Below the pieces are notes generated by a model that saw nothing but the letters and a program-made list of their open reading frames with translations, was not told where the DNA came from and ran no database searches. This document shows positions 52,318 to 64,000 of a stretch of 64,000 bases of DNA, piece after piece; the stretch's first letter is position 1, and each line of letters begins with the position of its first letter. Both the position numbers and the translations under genes were made by a program. Source of the stretch: Paracoccus liaowanqingii (GTDB lineage: Bacteria > Pseudomonadota > Alphaproteobacteria > Rhodobacterales > Rhodobacteraceae); contig NZ_CP038439.1 in NCBI RefSeq assembly GCF_004683865.2, positions 1,590,501-1,654,500 of the forward strand, read 5' to 3'.

Positions 52318-55070
52318 GGGGCCAGGAACTCCTCGGTCCGCAGGCGGTCCAGCAGGGCCGGCACATGGACCTGGTCGGATTTGTAGTTGCCCGTCAGCAC
52401 GTACATGATCAGGTTGATGCCGAAGCGGGTGGCGATCTCGCGCTGCTGCTCGCCCTCCCAGCCCCGGCCGATGGGATAGGCGGCATAGCCGTTCTCGTCC
52501 ACGGCCCAAGCCTCGGCCCAGCTGTTGCCGCCGATCACCACCGGGCTGACCCCGTCATTCAACTGGCGGAAGGGCATGCCGTCGGCGGTGGTGGCGTCCA
52601 CGGGCGGGGCCTCCAGCCAGACCGGGTTGCCCTGCCAGCGGCCGGGGAAATCGTCCAGCAGGTAGAAGGCGCGGGTCAGGACGTGATCGTCGGGCACCGG
52701 GGCCAGCGGCGGGATGTCCAGCGGTGCCGCCAGTCGGCGCAGCGCATCCGACATGTCCGGCCCGCCCACCCCCGCGATATCGCCGTCGCGCGTGTCGAAC
52801 AGGATCATCCCGCCCGAGCGCAGGAAGGCGTTCAGCCGCAGATAGGCGCGCGGCCCGGGTGCGGCCTGCCCTTCGGTGATCGGCCAGTAGAGGAAGGTCA
52901 GAAGCGACAGGTCGTCTGCCTCGAGGTCGATGCCGATGGGCGGGCCCGGCTCGACCGAGGTGCGCGCCCGCAGGGCCAGGGACAAGCCCGACAGCCCCTG
53001 CTCGGATGCCTCGTCGATCCTGGCGTCGCCTGTGATCACATAGGCCAGCGCGACCTCGCCTGCGGCGCGCATCAGGTCGGGGTCCAGGTCCTGCGCCTGT
53101 GCCCGGGGACCGGGCAGGATCGCCAGCCCCATCAGGATCGCGGCCATGGCCCCCCGGCTCCGCCCGCGCGCCAGCCAGGCCGAGCCGAGCGCATCCAGCG
53201 CCAAGAGCAGCGCCGCCGCTGCCAGAAGCGCGCCCTTGAGATTGCGCCCGGGGGCCGCGCCCGCCGCCTCGACCGTGGCGCCGGGCCAGGTGGCGCGCGT
53301 GAAGGGCCCGCCCGCGTTCAGGGCCTGCCGCCGTTCGCCCGCCGCATAGATGCCGGCGGGGCGGTCGGGACCGGGCCCTTGGGCCAGATCGGCGGCGGGC
53401 ACCGGGGCCAGCCCCTCGGCCGGCGCGGGACGGCCGAAACCGTCCAGCACGGTCAGGGGCGTCCAGAAGGGCTGCTGACGGTCGTCCGAGGCCTCTTCGG
53501 CGGGGGTCAGGCGGGCGGTGGCGACCAACCGCTCGACCATCTGCACGAAGAGGCCCGACAGCGGCAGGTTCGACCATTCGGCATTGGCGGTCACATGGAC
53601 CAGCACCACCTGCCCCTCGCCAAGCCGGTCGCGGGTGATCAGCGGCGTGCCGTCCGACAGCGCGGCCAGCGTCTTGCCCGCCAGATCGGGGGCGGGCTGC
53701 GCCATCAGCTGCGCGCGCACGGACACATCCCCGGGCACCGACAGCCCCGCGAAGGGCCCGTCCGCCGCAAAGGGTGCCAGTCCGCGCGGATCGCCCCAGG
53801 ACAGCGCGCCGCCGATGTCGCGCCCACCCTGGCGCAGGGCCACGGGCAGCAGGGGCTCGTCGATCAGCCGGTCGTAACCGGCCATGCGCGGCCCGGCAAA
53901 GCGGATCAGCAGCCCGCCACCATCGACCCAGGTCATCAGCGCCGCCGTCTCGGCCAGCTGGACCTGGTCGATCAGCACGATCACGTCGGGTGCGCTGTCC
54001 AGCACGTCGCCAAGCGTGCCCTCGATCAGATCGGATCCCGGCGCCAGCGCCTGGCGCAGGTAATGGGACTGTTCCAGCAGCTGCTGCCCCTCGGCCTGGC
54101 CCACGGCCTCGCCCACCAGCGCGACCTTGCGGCGGCGCACACGGTCGTCGGCCAGCACGACGGCGCCGGCATGGGTCTCGGCCTCGATCTGGAAGCGGGT
54201 GATGCGGTTGCGCAGTTCGGGCGGCAGGTCGATGGCCACGGCGCGCGCGGTCAGCCCGTCGCGATCGGTCGGATCGCCGGGGGTCAGGCGGGCCAGCGTG
54301 CGCTCGATCCCCTGCGGGTCGGGGCCGATGGCCAGGATCGCGGGCGCGGCCGCGTCGGTGGCGGTCAGGCTCAGCGAGGGGGTTTCGCCCCCCTCCAGCG
54401 CCAAGGTGCGCAGGGGGCGGGCGGGCGGCACCACCGTCACCGGCCCGCGCGCGGCCAGCGCCGCCAGCCAGTCCGCCCGGTCGGGATGGTCGGTGCCGTC
54501 CGCGATCCACAGGGTCGACAGGCGCCCCTGCGGCGCTTCGGCCAGCGCCTCCTCGGGATCGCCGGCAAGGCGCGAGGACCAGGGCATGGGCTGCGCGCCC
54601 CGCAGCCCCGCCAGCAGGGCGCCCGCGGGCTGGAAGGCCAGCGCGCCGGGACGCGCGCGGCCATCGGCCCAGATCAGGGCGGCGGGTCGGCCCGCGGCGG
54701 CGGCCTGGGTCAGGGCGCGCTCGGCCCGGCCTTGGCGCGCGGCCCAATCGGGGGCAGCCGCGAAGCCCGCATCCATCACCACGAGCAGCGGCCCGTCGGC
54801 GGCGGGCTGGACGACCGGGCGCCAGACCGGCCCGGCAAAGGCCAGGATCAGCGCCGCCACCGCCGCCAGCCGGATCAACAGCAGCCACCACGGCGTCCGC
54901 TGCGCCAGGGGCGCGCGGTCGGCCAGCCCCAACAGCAGCGCCACGCCCGGAAAGGCGATGCGCCGGGGCGCGGGCGGCATGGCGCGCAGGATCACCCACA
55001 GGACCGGCAGCACGATCAGCGCGCCCAGCAGCCAAGGCGCGGCAAATCCCAAGGGCCCCAGGATCAGCAT
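52314..55070 (-). CDS. DUF4159/BatA-domain membrane protein
   Basis: A 918-residue protein. The N-terminal BatA-like double span (GFAAPWLLGALIVLPVLWVI; TPWWLLLIRLAAVAALILAF) precedes a long VWA-like/beta region. A pair of spans near residues 640-680 is followed by a C-terminal DUF4159 domain with ADDLSLLTFLYWPITEGQ and SGGMILFDTRDGD, an amidotransferase-like fold without obvious catalytic triad. ATG 55070 is coupled to DUF58 (TGATG). Third gene of the MoxR operon. Likely part of an envelope-linked chaperone-type complex; the client is unknown. Confidence 0.85.
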   Translation of the reverse strand: MLILGPLGFAAPWLLGALIVLPVLWVILRAMPPAPRRIAFPGVALLLGLADRAPLAQRTPWWLLLIRLAAVAALILAFAGPVWRPVVQPAADGPLLVVMDAGFAAAPDWAARQGRAERALTQAAAAGRPAALIWADGRARPGALAFQPAGALLAGLRGAQPMPWSSRLAGDPEEALAEAPQGRLSTLWIADGTDHPDRADWLAALAARGPVTVVPPARPLRTLALEGGETPSLSLTATDAAAPAILAIGPDPQGIERTLARLTPGDPTDRDGLTARAVAIDLPPELRNRITRFQIEAETHAGAVVLADDRVRRRKVALVGEAVGQAEGQQLLEQSHYLRQALAPGSDLIEGTLGDVLDSAPDVIVLIDQVQLAETAALMTWVDGGGLLIRFAGPRMAGYDRLIDEPLLPVALRQGGRDIGGALSWGDPRGLAPFAADGPFAGLSVPGDVSVRAQLMAQPAPDLAGKTLAALSDGTPLITRDRLGEGQVVLVHVTANAEWSNLPLSGLFVQMVERLVATARLTPAEEASDDRQQPFWTPLTVLDGFGRPAPAEGLAPVPAADLAQGPGPDRPAGIYAAGERRQALNAGGPFTRATWPGATVEAAGAAPGRNLKGALLAAAALLLALDALGSAWLARGRSRGAMAAILMGLAILPGPRAQAQDLDPDLMRAAGEVALAYVITGDARIDEASEQGLSGLSLALRARTSVEPGPPIGIDLEADDLSLLTFLYWPITEGQAAPGPRAYLRLNAFLRSGGMILFDTRDGDIAGVGGPDMSDALRRLAAPLDIPPLAPVPDDHVLTRAFYLLDDFPGRWQGNPVWLEAPPVDATTADGMPFRQLNDGVSPVVIGGNSWAEAWAVDENGYAAYPIGRGWEGEQQREIATRFGINLIMYVLTGNYKSDQVHVPALLDRLRTEEFLAP

Positions 55071-55959
55071 CAGCGCGCCCCCTGCCCGACCGACTGGCCC
55101 AGGGCCTGCCACAGCCAGTTCAGCGCCTCTGCGGCATCGCCATCGGTCTGCCGGGTCGCGAACTGCCAGCCCGCCTGCCGCGCATGCGCGCCCAGCCAGT
55201 CCTGCCGCTCGGCCAGCCGGGCCAGATAGGCGGCGCGCAGGCCGCCCGCGTCGCGGCTGTCATGGCGAAGGGCGCCGGTCAGGGACCGGAACTCGACCGC
55301 GCCGTCGAAGGGAAAGCGCGCCTCGTCGGGATCGAGGATCTGCAGCAGCACGCCGCGCACCCCCAGCCCCGCCGCCTGCGCCAGCAGATCCCCGACCCAG
55401 GCCGGATCGGCCAGAAAATCGGACAGCACGACCACCCGCTGCCCCGGCCGCAGCGCACCGGGCGAGGGCGTGTCGTCGTCCTGCCCGGTCGCGGGGGTCA
55501 GGGCCAGGGCCTCGGCCAGCCGGTCGGCCTGCAGGCGACCGGCACGGGCGGGCTGGCCCAGAAGGCCCACCTTTTCCCCGCCGCGCAGCATCAGCATGCC
55601 GGTGGCCAGCGCCAGAAGCTGCCCGAAACCCGCCTTGGTCGGCCGGTCTGGACCGCCGGTGAAGTCCATCCCCTGCCCGCGCGACAGCCAGATCGCGGCG
55701 GCCTGCGCGGTCTGCGCCTCGCGGTCGCGCACGAACTGCACGTCAGAGCGGGCCGAGCGGCGCCAGTCGATGCTGCGGGCCCCGTCGCCCGAGGCGGCGG
55801 GGCGGTATTGCCAGAAATCCTCGCCCGGGCCCGCGCGCCGAAGCCCGTGGGCGCCGGGCGCCACCATCGCCGCCAGCCGTTCGGCCGACAGGATCAGGCC
55901 CGGCAGGTGGCCCGAGGCCGCCTCGGCGCGGGCGCGCAGACCGGCGGGCGGCGTGATGC

Positions 55960-55963
<4 letters not shown>
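55070..55963 (-). CDS. DUF58 domain protein
   Basis: A 297-residue protein of the DUF58/VWA-like family, usually encoded beside MoxR ATPases. The key motif lies in the middle: [20 protein letters not shown], then [20 protein letters not shown], matching the DUF58 consensus. A VWA-like fold follows ([20 protein letters not shown]). No membrane span is obvious. ATG 55963 overlaps the moxR stop (ATGA). A partner or client adaptor of the ATPase. Confidence 0.88.
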
Positions 55964-56967
<1,004 letters not shown>

Positions 56968-57031
56968 GACATTGCCCTTCCGCTGCTTTATGACGAAGCA
57001 TAGGCAGTCGGGCAGAAGGCGACCAGATCGA

Positions 57032-57577
57032 ATGGCGGAAAACGGTGACAAAAGCGTGAGTGCCGCAGGCCTCGCCGAGGCGGTCGAGATCGCGGCCAAG
57101 GGCGGTCCCCCGCCCGTGCATCTGTGGAACCCCCCCTATTGCGGCGAGATGGACCTGCTGATCCGCGCCGACGGCACCTGGCTGCACGAGGGCAGCCCGA
57201 TCGGGCGCCCGGCGATGGTGCGGCTGTTCGCGGGCATCCTCAAGCGCGAGGGGGACCGGTTCTTCCTGGTCTCGCCGGTCGAAAAGCTGGGCATCCGGGT
57301 CGAGGACGCGCCCTTCCTGGCCACCGATGCCGAGATCGCGCCCGGGCGCGTCACCTTCACCACCAATGTGGGCGACCGGGTCGAGGCGGGTCCCGACCAT
57401 GCGATCATCCTGCGTGGCAGCGCCGAGGCGCCGCGCCCCTATGTCCATGTCCGCGCGGGGCTGGAGGCGCTGATCGACCGCAAGACCTTCTACCGGCTCG
57501 CCGCGGGTGCCGCACCGGGGCCGGAGGGCCGCATCGGCATCGAGGCCGGCGGACAGTTCTTCGCATTGGAGCCGTAA
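57032..57577 (+). CDS. DUF1285 family protein
   Basis: A 181-residue protein of the DUF1285 family. Clear segments: PPPVHLWNPPYCGEMDLLIR, ADGTWLHEGSPIGRPAMVRL, FAGILKREGDRFFLVSPVEK and the C-terminal beta-rich part. The family is common in proteobacteria and has no established biochemical role. ATG 57032 lies 64 bp from the divergent moxR start. It is coupled (TAATG) to the next gene. Confidence 0.85.
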   Translation: MAENGDKSVSAAGLAEAVEIAAKGGPPPVHLWNPPYCGEMDLLIRADGTWLHEGSPIGRPAMVRLFAGILKREGDRFFLVSPVEKLGIRVEDAPFLATDAEIAPGRVTFTTNVGDRVEAGPDHAIILRGSAEAPRPYVHVRAGLEALIDRKTFYRLAAGAAPGPEGRIGIEAGGQFFALEP

Positions 57578-58347
57578 TGCCGCGCTTTGCCGCCAACCTG
57601 ACGATGCTGTTCACGGAGATCCCGATCCTCGACCGCTTCGCCGTCGCCGCCGAGGCCGGGTTCGAGGGGGTCGAGATCCTGTTCCCCTATGACGTGGCCG
57701 CACCCGACCTGTCGCGGGCGGCCATCGCCGCCGGGCTAGACATCGTCCTGATCAACGCGCCGCCCCCCAACTGGGCGGGCGGTCCGCGCGGCTTTGCCGC
57801 CGTTCCGGAACTTCAGGATCGGTTCCGTCGCGATTTCGAACGCAGCCTGCGTGTGGCCCAGGTGCTGCGCACGCGCCACATCCACCTGATGGCCGGGCGG
57901 GCCCAGGGCGAGGCCGCGCTGGAGACCTTCGTCGAGAACCTGTCCTGGGCCACGAAGCGCGCCCCCCATGCCAGCCTGACCATCGAGCCGCTCAACCAGG
58001 TCGACATGCCGGGCTATTTCCTGTCCGATTATGGCTTGGCCATCGACATCATCGACCGGATCGCCGCGCCCAACCTGGGGCTGCAGCTGGACACCTATCA
58101 CGCCCAGCACATCACCGGCGACATCATGGCCTGCTGGCGCAAGGTGGCCCCGCTGGTGCGCCACATCCAGATCGCGGGCCATCCCGGGCGGCAGGAACCC
58201 GACACCGGCACGCTGGATTATCCCGCCTTCTTCGCAGAGCTGGACGACTGGGGCTATCGGGGCTGGGTGGCGGGCGAATACAACCCCCGGCAGACCACCC
58301 TCAAGGGGCTGGACTGGCTGCGCCGGGCGCTGGCCGTGCGCAGCTAG
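57577..58347 (+). CDS. hyi: Hydroxypyruvate isomerase-like TIM-barrel enzyme
   Basis: A 256-residue protein of the xylose isomerase-like TIM-barrel fold, Hyi family. Features: FAANLTMLFTEIPILDRFAV, AAEAGFEGVEILFPYD, DIVLINAPPPNWAGGPRG, SLTIEPLNQVDMPGYFL (catalytic Glu), LGLQLDTYHAQHITGD (metal Asp/His) and GWVAGEYNPRQTT (second Glu). Hydroxypyruvate isomerase or a related C3/C4 sugar-acid isomerase is likely. Its partner genes of glyoxylate metabolism are not present. Coupled to DUF1285. Confidence 0.88.
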   Translation: MPRFAANLTMLFTEIPILDRFAVAAEAGFEGVEILFPYDVAAPDLSRAAIAAGLDIVLINAPPPNWAGGPRGFAAVPELQDRFRRDFERSLRVAQVLRTRHIHLMAGRAQGEAALETFVENLSWATKRAPHASLTIEPLNQVDMPGYFLSDYGLAIDIIDRIAAPNLGLQLDTYHAQHITGDIMACWRKVAPLVRHIQIAGHPGRQEPDTGTLDYPAFFAELDDWGYRGWVAGEYNPRQTTLKGLDWLRRALAVRS

Positions 58348-58465
58348 GCCGACGAATTTCTATCGCACGCACGGAACTTGCACGCTTTGTGGCCCGTTGG
58401 CCCGGTGATGCGTCGCCATGCCGCGCCGATTTGCGCGACAGACGCCCGGACAAAGGAAAAAAGTC

Positions 58466-58540
58466 ATGAATTCGATCATCTACATCGTCGGCCTGGTCGT
58501 GGTCGTGCTGTTCATCCTGTCCTTTCTTGGCCTGCGTTGA
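58466..58540 (+). CDS. 24-residue single-span membrane peptide
   Basis: MNSIIYIVGLVVVVLFILSF then LGLR: almost entirely one hydrophobic helix with a basic end. The ATG is preceded by AAAGGA at about 7 nt, a convincing ribosome site. It stands 11 bp before the larger membrane/coiled-coil gene and shares its direction. Very short membrane proteins of this sequence type recur in Rhodobacteraceae genomes, by memory. Likely a real small protein, with unknown role. Confidence 0.7.
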   Translation: MNSIIYIVGLVVVVLFILSFLGLR

Positions 58541-58551
58541 GGAAAACGGAC

Positions 58552-59685
58552 ATGAATGAAAACCTGAATACTGCCGATGGCGCGGCGCGCGGTCATGTGG
58601 ATTGGGCGTCGATCCTGGCAGGCGCCGCGATCGCGGCCGGGGCATCGGTCGTCCTGACCGGCTTCACGGCGGCCTTGGGCCTGGGCTCGATTTCGGCCGA
58701 GCCGGGCGAGGGTCTGGGCACCTTCGCCCTGATTCTGGTCGGCCTCTTCGCCTTCGTGTCGCTGGTCGCGGTCTATGGTCTGGGCGGCTATGTCGCCGGA
58801 CGCATGCGTGCCCGCCACTCGGCCTCGGAAGACGAGACCGAAGCGCGTGACGGCGTCCACGGCCTGACGGTCTGGGCCATCGGCATGATCCTGGGCGGCA
58901 TGCTGGCCGCCGGGGCGATCTCGGGCGGCGTGCGCGCGGCGGGTAGTGCCGCCACCACGGCGGTCGAAGCGACCGGCTCTGCCGTCGGCGGCGCCCTGCA
59001 GGGCACCGGCCAACTGGCGGGCGGCATCGTGGGCGGCGCAGGCCAGCTTGCGGGCGGCGCGATCAGCGGCGTGGGCCAGCTGGCCGGCGGCGCGGCATCG
59101 GGCGCGGCGGAAGCCGCCTCGGGCGACAGCACCGGAGGCAATGGCGGCAACCCGCTGGATTACCTGACCGACCGTCTGCTGCGCGGCGAAGCCGCCGCAC
59201 CGCAGGAGTTCTCGGACGAGGCGATCCGCAGCGAAGTGACCAGCATCCTGGGCACCGTCCTGCGCACCGGCGAAGTTCCCGAGGACGATCTGGACTATCT
59301 GCGCGACGCGCTGGCGGCCCGGACCGAACTGACCCCGAACCAGATCGACGCCCGCGTCGACCAGGCCGTGACCCAGGTGCAGGAACTGCGCACCGAGGCC
59401 GAAGAGCGTCTGGCCGAAGCGCAGGCTCAGGCGGAAGAGGCTCTGGCCACCGCCGAAGCCCGTGCGCAGGAACTGCGCGCCGAGGCAGAGCAGCGCCTGC
59501 AGGAAGCTCAGGACGCGGCGATCGACGCGGCCGAAGCTGCGCGCAGCGCCGCCGTCTGGTCGGCCCTGTTCTTGGCCGTCACCTCGCTGGTGGCCGGTCT
59601 GGCAGCCTGGATGGGTGCCATCCGGGGCGGTCACGACCGCGATGCGGGCCGCGTCTGGTCGGGTCTGACCCGCCGCCGCAGCTGA
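58552..59685 (+). CDS. Membrane protein with Gly-repeat and coiled-coil domains
   Basis: A 377-residue protein. It has two to three membrane spans near the N-terminus (ASILAGAAIAAGASVVLTGF; FALILVGLFAFVSLVAVYGL) and a third hydrophobic stretch (WAIGMILGGMLAAGAISGGV). A Gly/Ala-rich repeat region (GQLAGGIVGGAGQLAGGAIS) follows, then a DUF-type acidic segment and an Ala/Glu/Arg coiled coil (about 275-335). A final span (AVWSALFLAVTSLVAGLAAW) ends the protein. The 24-residue peptide immediately precedes it. Topology suggests an envelope-linked protein with a cytoplasmic coiled coil. Unknown function. Confidence 0.75.
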   Translation: MNENLNTADGAARGHVDWASILAGAAIAAGASVVLTGFTAALGLGSISAEPGEGLGTFALILVGLFAFVSLVAVYGLGGYVAGRMRARHSASEDETEARDGVHGLTVWAIGMILGGMLAAGAISGGVRAAGSAATTAVEATGSAVGGALQGTGQLAGGIVGGAGQLAGGAISGVGQLAGGAASGAAEAASGDSTGGNGGNPLDYLTDRLLRGEAAAPQEFSDEAIRSEVTSILGTVLRTGEVPEDDLDYLRDALAARTELTPNQIDARVDQAVTQVQELRTEAEERLAEAQAQAEEALATAEARAQELRAEAEQRLQEAQDAAIDAAEAARSAAVWSALFLAVTSLVAGLAAWMGAIRGGHDRDAGRVWSGLTRRRS

Positions 59686-59725
59686 GGCGACGCACGCCCC
59701 ACGGGGACGTGACGGAATGATGACC

Positions 59726-59762
59726 AAAGGGGCCCCCGACCGTCGTGTCGGGGGCCCTTTCC
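59726..59762 (+). terminator. Strong intrinsic terminator
   Basis: GGGCCCCCGAC, loop CGTCGT, GTCGGGGGCCC, with AAA before and TTT after. Perfect 11-bp stem, 40 bp after the coiled-coil protein gene. The rest of the gap to typA (to 59831) is short and presumably holds its promoter. Confidence 0.8.
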
Positions 59763-59831
59763 AATTGCGGGCTGGCATTCACGGCCCTTATCGGCTAGGG
59801 CAGCCGCGAAACCTATAGATTTAAGGCTGTC

Positions 59832-61652
<1,821 letters not shown>

Positions 61653-61675
61653 TCCCCGATCGCCCGACCTGAAGG

Positions 61676-61706
61676 AACCGCGCGCTTGAAATAAGCGCGC
61701 GGTTTT
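61676..61706 (+). terminator. Intrinsic terminator of typA
   Basis: AACCGCGCGCTT, loop GAAAT, AAGCGCGCGGTT then TT; perfect 12-bp stem ending in a T-run, 23 bp after the typA stop. Confidence 0.88.
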
Positions 61707-61718
61707 GTCTATTATAAG

Positions 61719-61746
61719 TTGTCGCGCATTTGACACTTCGTGATAA
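61719..61746 (+). promoter_or_regulatory. Candidate promoter/operator of the TetR gene
   Basis: TTGTCG, 16-bp spacer, TGATAA in the 198-bp gap between the typA terminator and the TetR gene. An ACTTC/GAAGT inverted repeat (61735-61754, 10-bp centre) overlaps its end and could be an operator. Both are weak. Confidence 0.3.
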
Positions 61747-61904
61747 GGTGAAGTCCGGGCGGGCCGTGATGCCCTGAACTTGCGGTCTTTTTCGACGCCC
61801 GGATGATCGTCACTGCGTGAATTGGGCTTGGCCCGGGCCCGCCACCAGTGTTTTGTCTGCTGTTGTTTCTCGGGTCAGAACAGCGCCGCAAACCGGGTCC
61901 CGAC

Positions 61905-62549
61905 ATGAGCGATATGACACCTTCGGACAAGCGCCTCGGCCTGCACGAACAGGCCATCAGCGCCGTGCTGATCCTGATGGAACAGCGCCGGTTCCAGCAG
62001 GCCACGGTGGACGAGGTGGCGCTGGCCATCGACACCCCGATCGAGCGGTTGCGGCGGCTCTTTCCCGATGACGACGCCCTGCTGATCGCCAGCATCGAGC
62101 AGTCGCTGGTCGTGCTGATGGATGTCAGCCGCCGCGCGGTCGTCCAGGTCGATCCCGACGACGCGCTGGCGCAGTTCACCGCCCTGGCCGACGCCTATCT
62201 GGACTGGGCGGCGGTCCACCACGTCCAATTCCGCATCCTGTCGGATTGCGATCCCGCCTTCCTGCTGCAGACGGTGACGCTCAAGCGCTATATCGACGGC
62301 ATGACCGACCTAATGACCCGCATGATGACCCGGGCGCGCGACGACGGCCGTCTGCACCCGCGCGAGGACATCCCCCTGCTGGTCCTGTCGGCGCGCAGCT
62401 ATGCTTACGGCCTGGCGCGGATGATCGTGGATGGACGGATGCAGGACTGGGCCCCCGACAGGGACCCGGTCGTCATGGCCAAGGAGCTCAGCCGGGACTT
62501 CGTCCTGCGGATCGCCCGCAGCAGCCGGCAGGACCCCTCCAATACGTGA
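61905..62549 (+). CDS. TetR-family transcription regulator
   Basis: A 214-residue TetR/AcrR-type protein. The helix-turn-helix (about 30-60) contains QQATVDEVALAIDTPIERLR followed by RLFPDDDALL. The ligand/dimer domain covers the rest, helical and Met/Arg-rich (DGMTDLMTRMMTRARDD). Start MSDMTPSDKR at 61905, with only a weak purine-rich site upstream. It lies between typA and ahcY on the same strand, 71 bp before ahcY. It may control either itself or ahcY, but no shared operator was seen. Confidence 0.8.
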   Translation: MSDMTPSDKRLGLHEQAISAVLILMEQRRFQQATVDEVALAIDTPIERLRRLFPDDDALLIASIEQSLVVLMDVSRRAVVQVDPDDALAQFTALADAYLDWAAVHHVQFRILSDCDPAFLLQTVTLKRYIDGMTDLMTRMMTRARDDGRLHPREDIPLLVLSARSYAYGLARMIVDGRMQDWAPDRDPVVMAKELSRDFVLRIARSSRQDPSNT

Positions 62550-62620
62550 CAGTTTGACCCTTTCGATGACCGGGGGCTTGCGGTATCCCGATGCCAACCT
62601 GGAATGACGAAAGAGCAGCC

Positions 62621-64000
62621 GTGACCGATTACATCATCAAGGATATCGCCTTGGCCGATTACGGCCGCAAGGAACTGGACATCGCCGAGACCGAGATGCC
62701 GGGCCTGATGGCCCTGCGCGCCGAATATGGCGAAGCCAAGCCCCTGGCGGGCGCCCGGATCGTGGGCTCGCTGCACATGACCGTTCAGACCGCCGCCCTG
62801 ATCGAGACGCTGACCGCCCTTGGCGCCGATGTCCGGTGGGCCTCGTGCAACATCTATTCGACGCAGGACCACGCGGCGGCGGCGATCGCCAGGTCCGGCG
62901 TCCCGGTCTTTGCCATCAAGGGCCAGTCGCTGGAAGAGCATTGGGATTATCTGGACCGGTCGTTCCAGTTCCCCGAGGGCGCCAACCTGATCCTGGACGA
63001 TGGCGGCGACGCGACGCTCTACGTGCTGCTGGGCGCGCGGGCCGAGGCGGGCGAGGACATCATCCCCGTGCCGGAATCCGACGAGGAAACGGTGATCAAG
63101 GCGCAGATCGCCAAGCGCATGGCGCAGTCCCCGGGCTGGTTCACCAAGACCCGCGACCAGATCCTGGGCGTGTCCGAGGAGACCACCACCGGCGTGCACC
63201 GCCTGTACGACCTGCAGAAGAAGGGCCTGCTGCCCTTCCCCGCGATCAACGTGAACGACAGCGTCACCAAGTCGAAGTTCGACAACAAGTACGGCTGCAA
63301 GGAATCGCTGGTCGACGGCATCCGCCGCGCCACCGACGTGATGATGGCCGGCAAGGTCGCGGTCGTCTGCGGCTATGGCGACGTGGGCAAGGGCTCGGCG
63401 GCGTCGCTGCAGGGCGCGGGCGCCCGCGTGAAGGTGACCGAGGTCGATCCGATCTGCGCGCTGCAGGCGGCGATGGACGGCTTCGAGGTGGTGACGCTGG
63501 AGGATGTGGCCGACAGCGCCGACATCTTCATCACGACGACCGGCAACCGCGACGTGATCCGATTGGAGCACATGCGCGAGATGAAGGACATGGCCATCGT
63601 CGGCAATATCGGCCATTTCGACAACGAGATCCAGGTGGCCAGCCTGCGCAACCACAAATGGACCAACATCAAGGACCAGGTGGACATGATCGAGATGCCC
63701 TCGGGCAACCGCATCATCCTGCTGTCCCAGGGCCGCCTGCTGAACCTGGGCAATGCCACGGGCCATCCGTCCTTCGTGATGTCGGCCAGCTTCACCAACC
63801 AGGTGCTGGCGCAGATCGAGCTGTTCACCAAGGGCGACGACTACAAGCCCGGCGTCTACATCCTGCCCAAGGCGCTGGACGAGAAGGTCGCGCGCCTGCA
63901 TCTGGAGAAGGTCGGCGCCAAGCTGTCGACCCTGTCGACGGAACAGGCCGCCTATATCGGGGTTGCGCCCGAGGGACCCTTCAAGTCCGACCATTACCGG
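62621..64000 (+). CDS. ahcY: Adenosylhomocysteinase (3' end cut at window edge)
   Basis: 460 codons of S-adenosylhomocysteine hydrolase, which splits S-adenosylhomocysteine into adenosine and homocysteine. Motifs: [96 protein letters not shown] (NAD loop) and [20 protein letters not shown]. The window ends in FKSDHYR, so only the final residue or two and the stop are missing. GTG start at 62621; the ribosome site is weak (AAAGAG). Complete enzyme otherwise. Confidence 0.96.
   Translation, partial: MTDYIIKDIALADYGRKELDIAETEMPGLMALRAEYGEAKPLAGARIVGSLHMTVQTAALIETLTALGADVRWASCNIYSTQDHAAAAIARSGVPVFAIKGQSLEEHWDYLDRSFQFPEGANLILDDGGDATLYVLLGARAEAGEDIIPVPESDEETVIKAQIAKRMAQSPGWFTKTRDQILGVSEETTTGVHRLYDLQKKGLLPFPAINVNDSVTKSKFDNKYGCKESLVDGIRRATDVMMAGKVAVVCGYGDVGKGSAASLQGAGARVKVTEVDPICALQAAMDGFEVVTLEDVADSADIFITTTGNRDVIRLEHMREMKDMAIVGNIGHFDNEIQVASLRNHKWTNIKDQVDMIEMPSGNRIILLSQGRLLNLGNATGHPSFVMSASFTNQVLAQIELFTKGDDYKPGVYILPKALDEKVARLHLEKVGAKLSTLSTEQAAYIGVAPEGPFKSDHYR

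Noticed and set aside
52365..55229. 954-codon plus-strand frame opposite the DUF4159 gene
   Set aside because: No start signal and shadow-type composition; the minus strand encodes a clear DUF4159/BatA protein in a tightly overlapping operon.
62550..62620. SAM or SAH riboswitch before ahcY
   Set aside because: The 71-bp leader is too short, and I could not find the conserved core or pseudoknot pairing. A covariance-model search would settle it.

Overview
This looks like part of the chromosome of an alphaproteobacterium of the family Rhodobacteraceae, most likely Paracoccus or a close relative. The evidence is very GC-rich coding sequence, a 2-oxo acid TRAP transporter of the TakP type, an LpxI-type lipid A cluster, a MoxR/DUF58/DUF4159 operon, a tRNA-His with A73 and no G-1, and several small proteins typical of the family. 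Species was not determined; no database search was possible.

Positions 1 to about 19,457 are one end of a tailed-phage prophage, and the tail genes lie beyond the left edge. On the minus strand, 1-4705 hold a head module: terminase small and large subunits, a DUF1073 portal, a DUF2213 maturation protease with a probable nested scaffold, and the start of a virion gene. A lower-GC gene bounded by two terminators (4881-5606) looks like a moron. From 11335 down to 6065 a leftward operon runs through a Cro-like regulator, a candidate CII-like regulator, RusA, a DUF1376 protein and several unknowns. The switch lies at 11336-11965. A 90-residue HTH repressor at 11457-11729 is flanked by four copies of one operator, TTTC-N7-GAAA: two in the divergent cro/repressor interval and two at the head of the rightward operon. 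The rightward operon carries three tiny proteins, a long coiled-coil protein, a RecE-like exonuclease, a RecA/Sak4-like ATPase, an adenine methyltransferase, an HNH endonuclease sitting inside the remnants of a second methylase-like gene, excisionase and integrase. The layout is lambda in mirror image. The integrase ends 85 bp from the 3' end of a tRNA-Val gene, the presumed attachment site.

From 19,458 rightwards the sequence is ordinary chromosome. In order: histidine phosphatase, outer-membrane protein, oxidoreductase, tRNA-Gly, DUF1489, proB-obgE, selO, an EEP-fold enzyme, enolase, a MocR regulator, takP facing takQM, cobU-cobT-cobS, an opp-type dipeptide/oligopeptide importer followed by an ABC exporter, a GntP permease, tRNA-His, a DUF6324-like protein, mmcB, a Rid protein, fabZ-lpxA-lpxI-lpxB, a moxR-DUF58-DUF4159-hypothetical operon, DUF1285, a hydroxypyruvate isomerase-like enzyme, a 24-residue membrane peptide with a large membrane/coiled-coil protein, typA, a TetR regulator and ahcY (cut at its last codons).

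The most interesting parts are the four-site phage switch, the homing endonuclease in a gutted methylase gene, the nested protease/scaffold pair, and the terminator-bounded moron. No CRISPR array, insertion sequence, rRNA or riboswitch was recognised. No stretch longer than 300 bp lacks a proposed gene.
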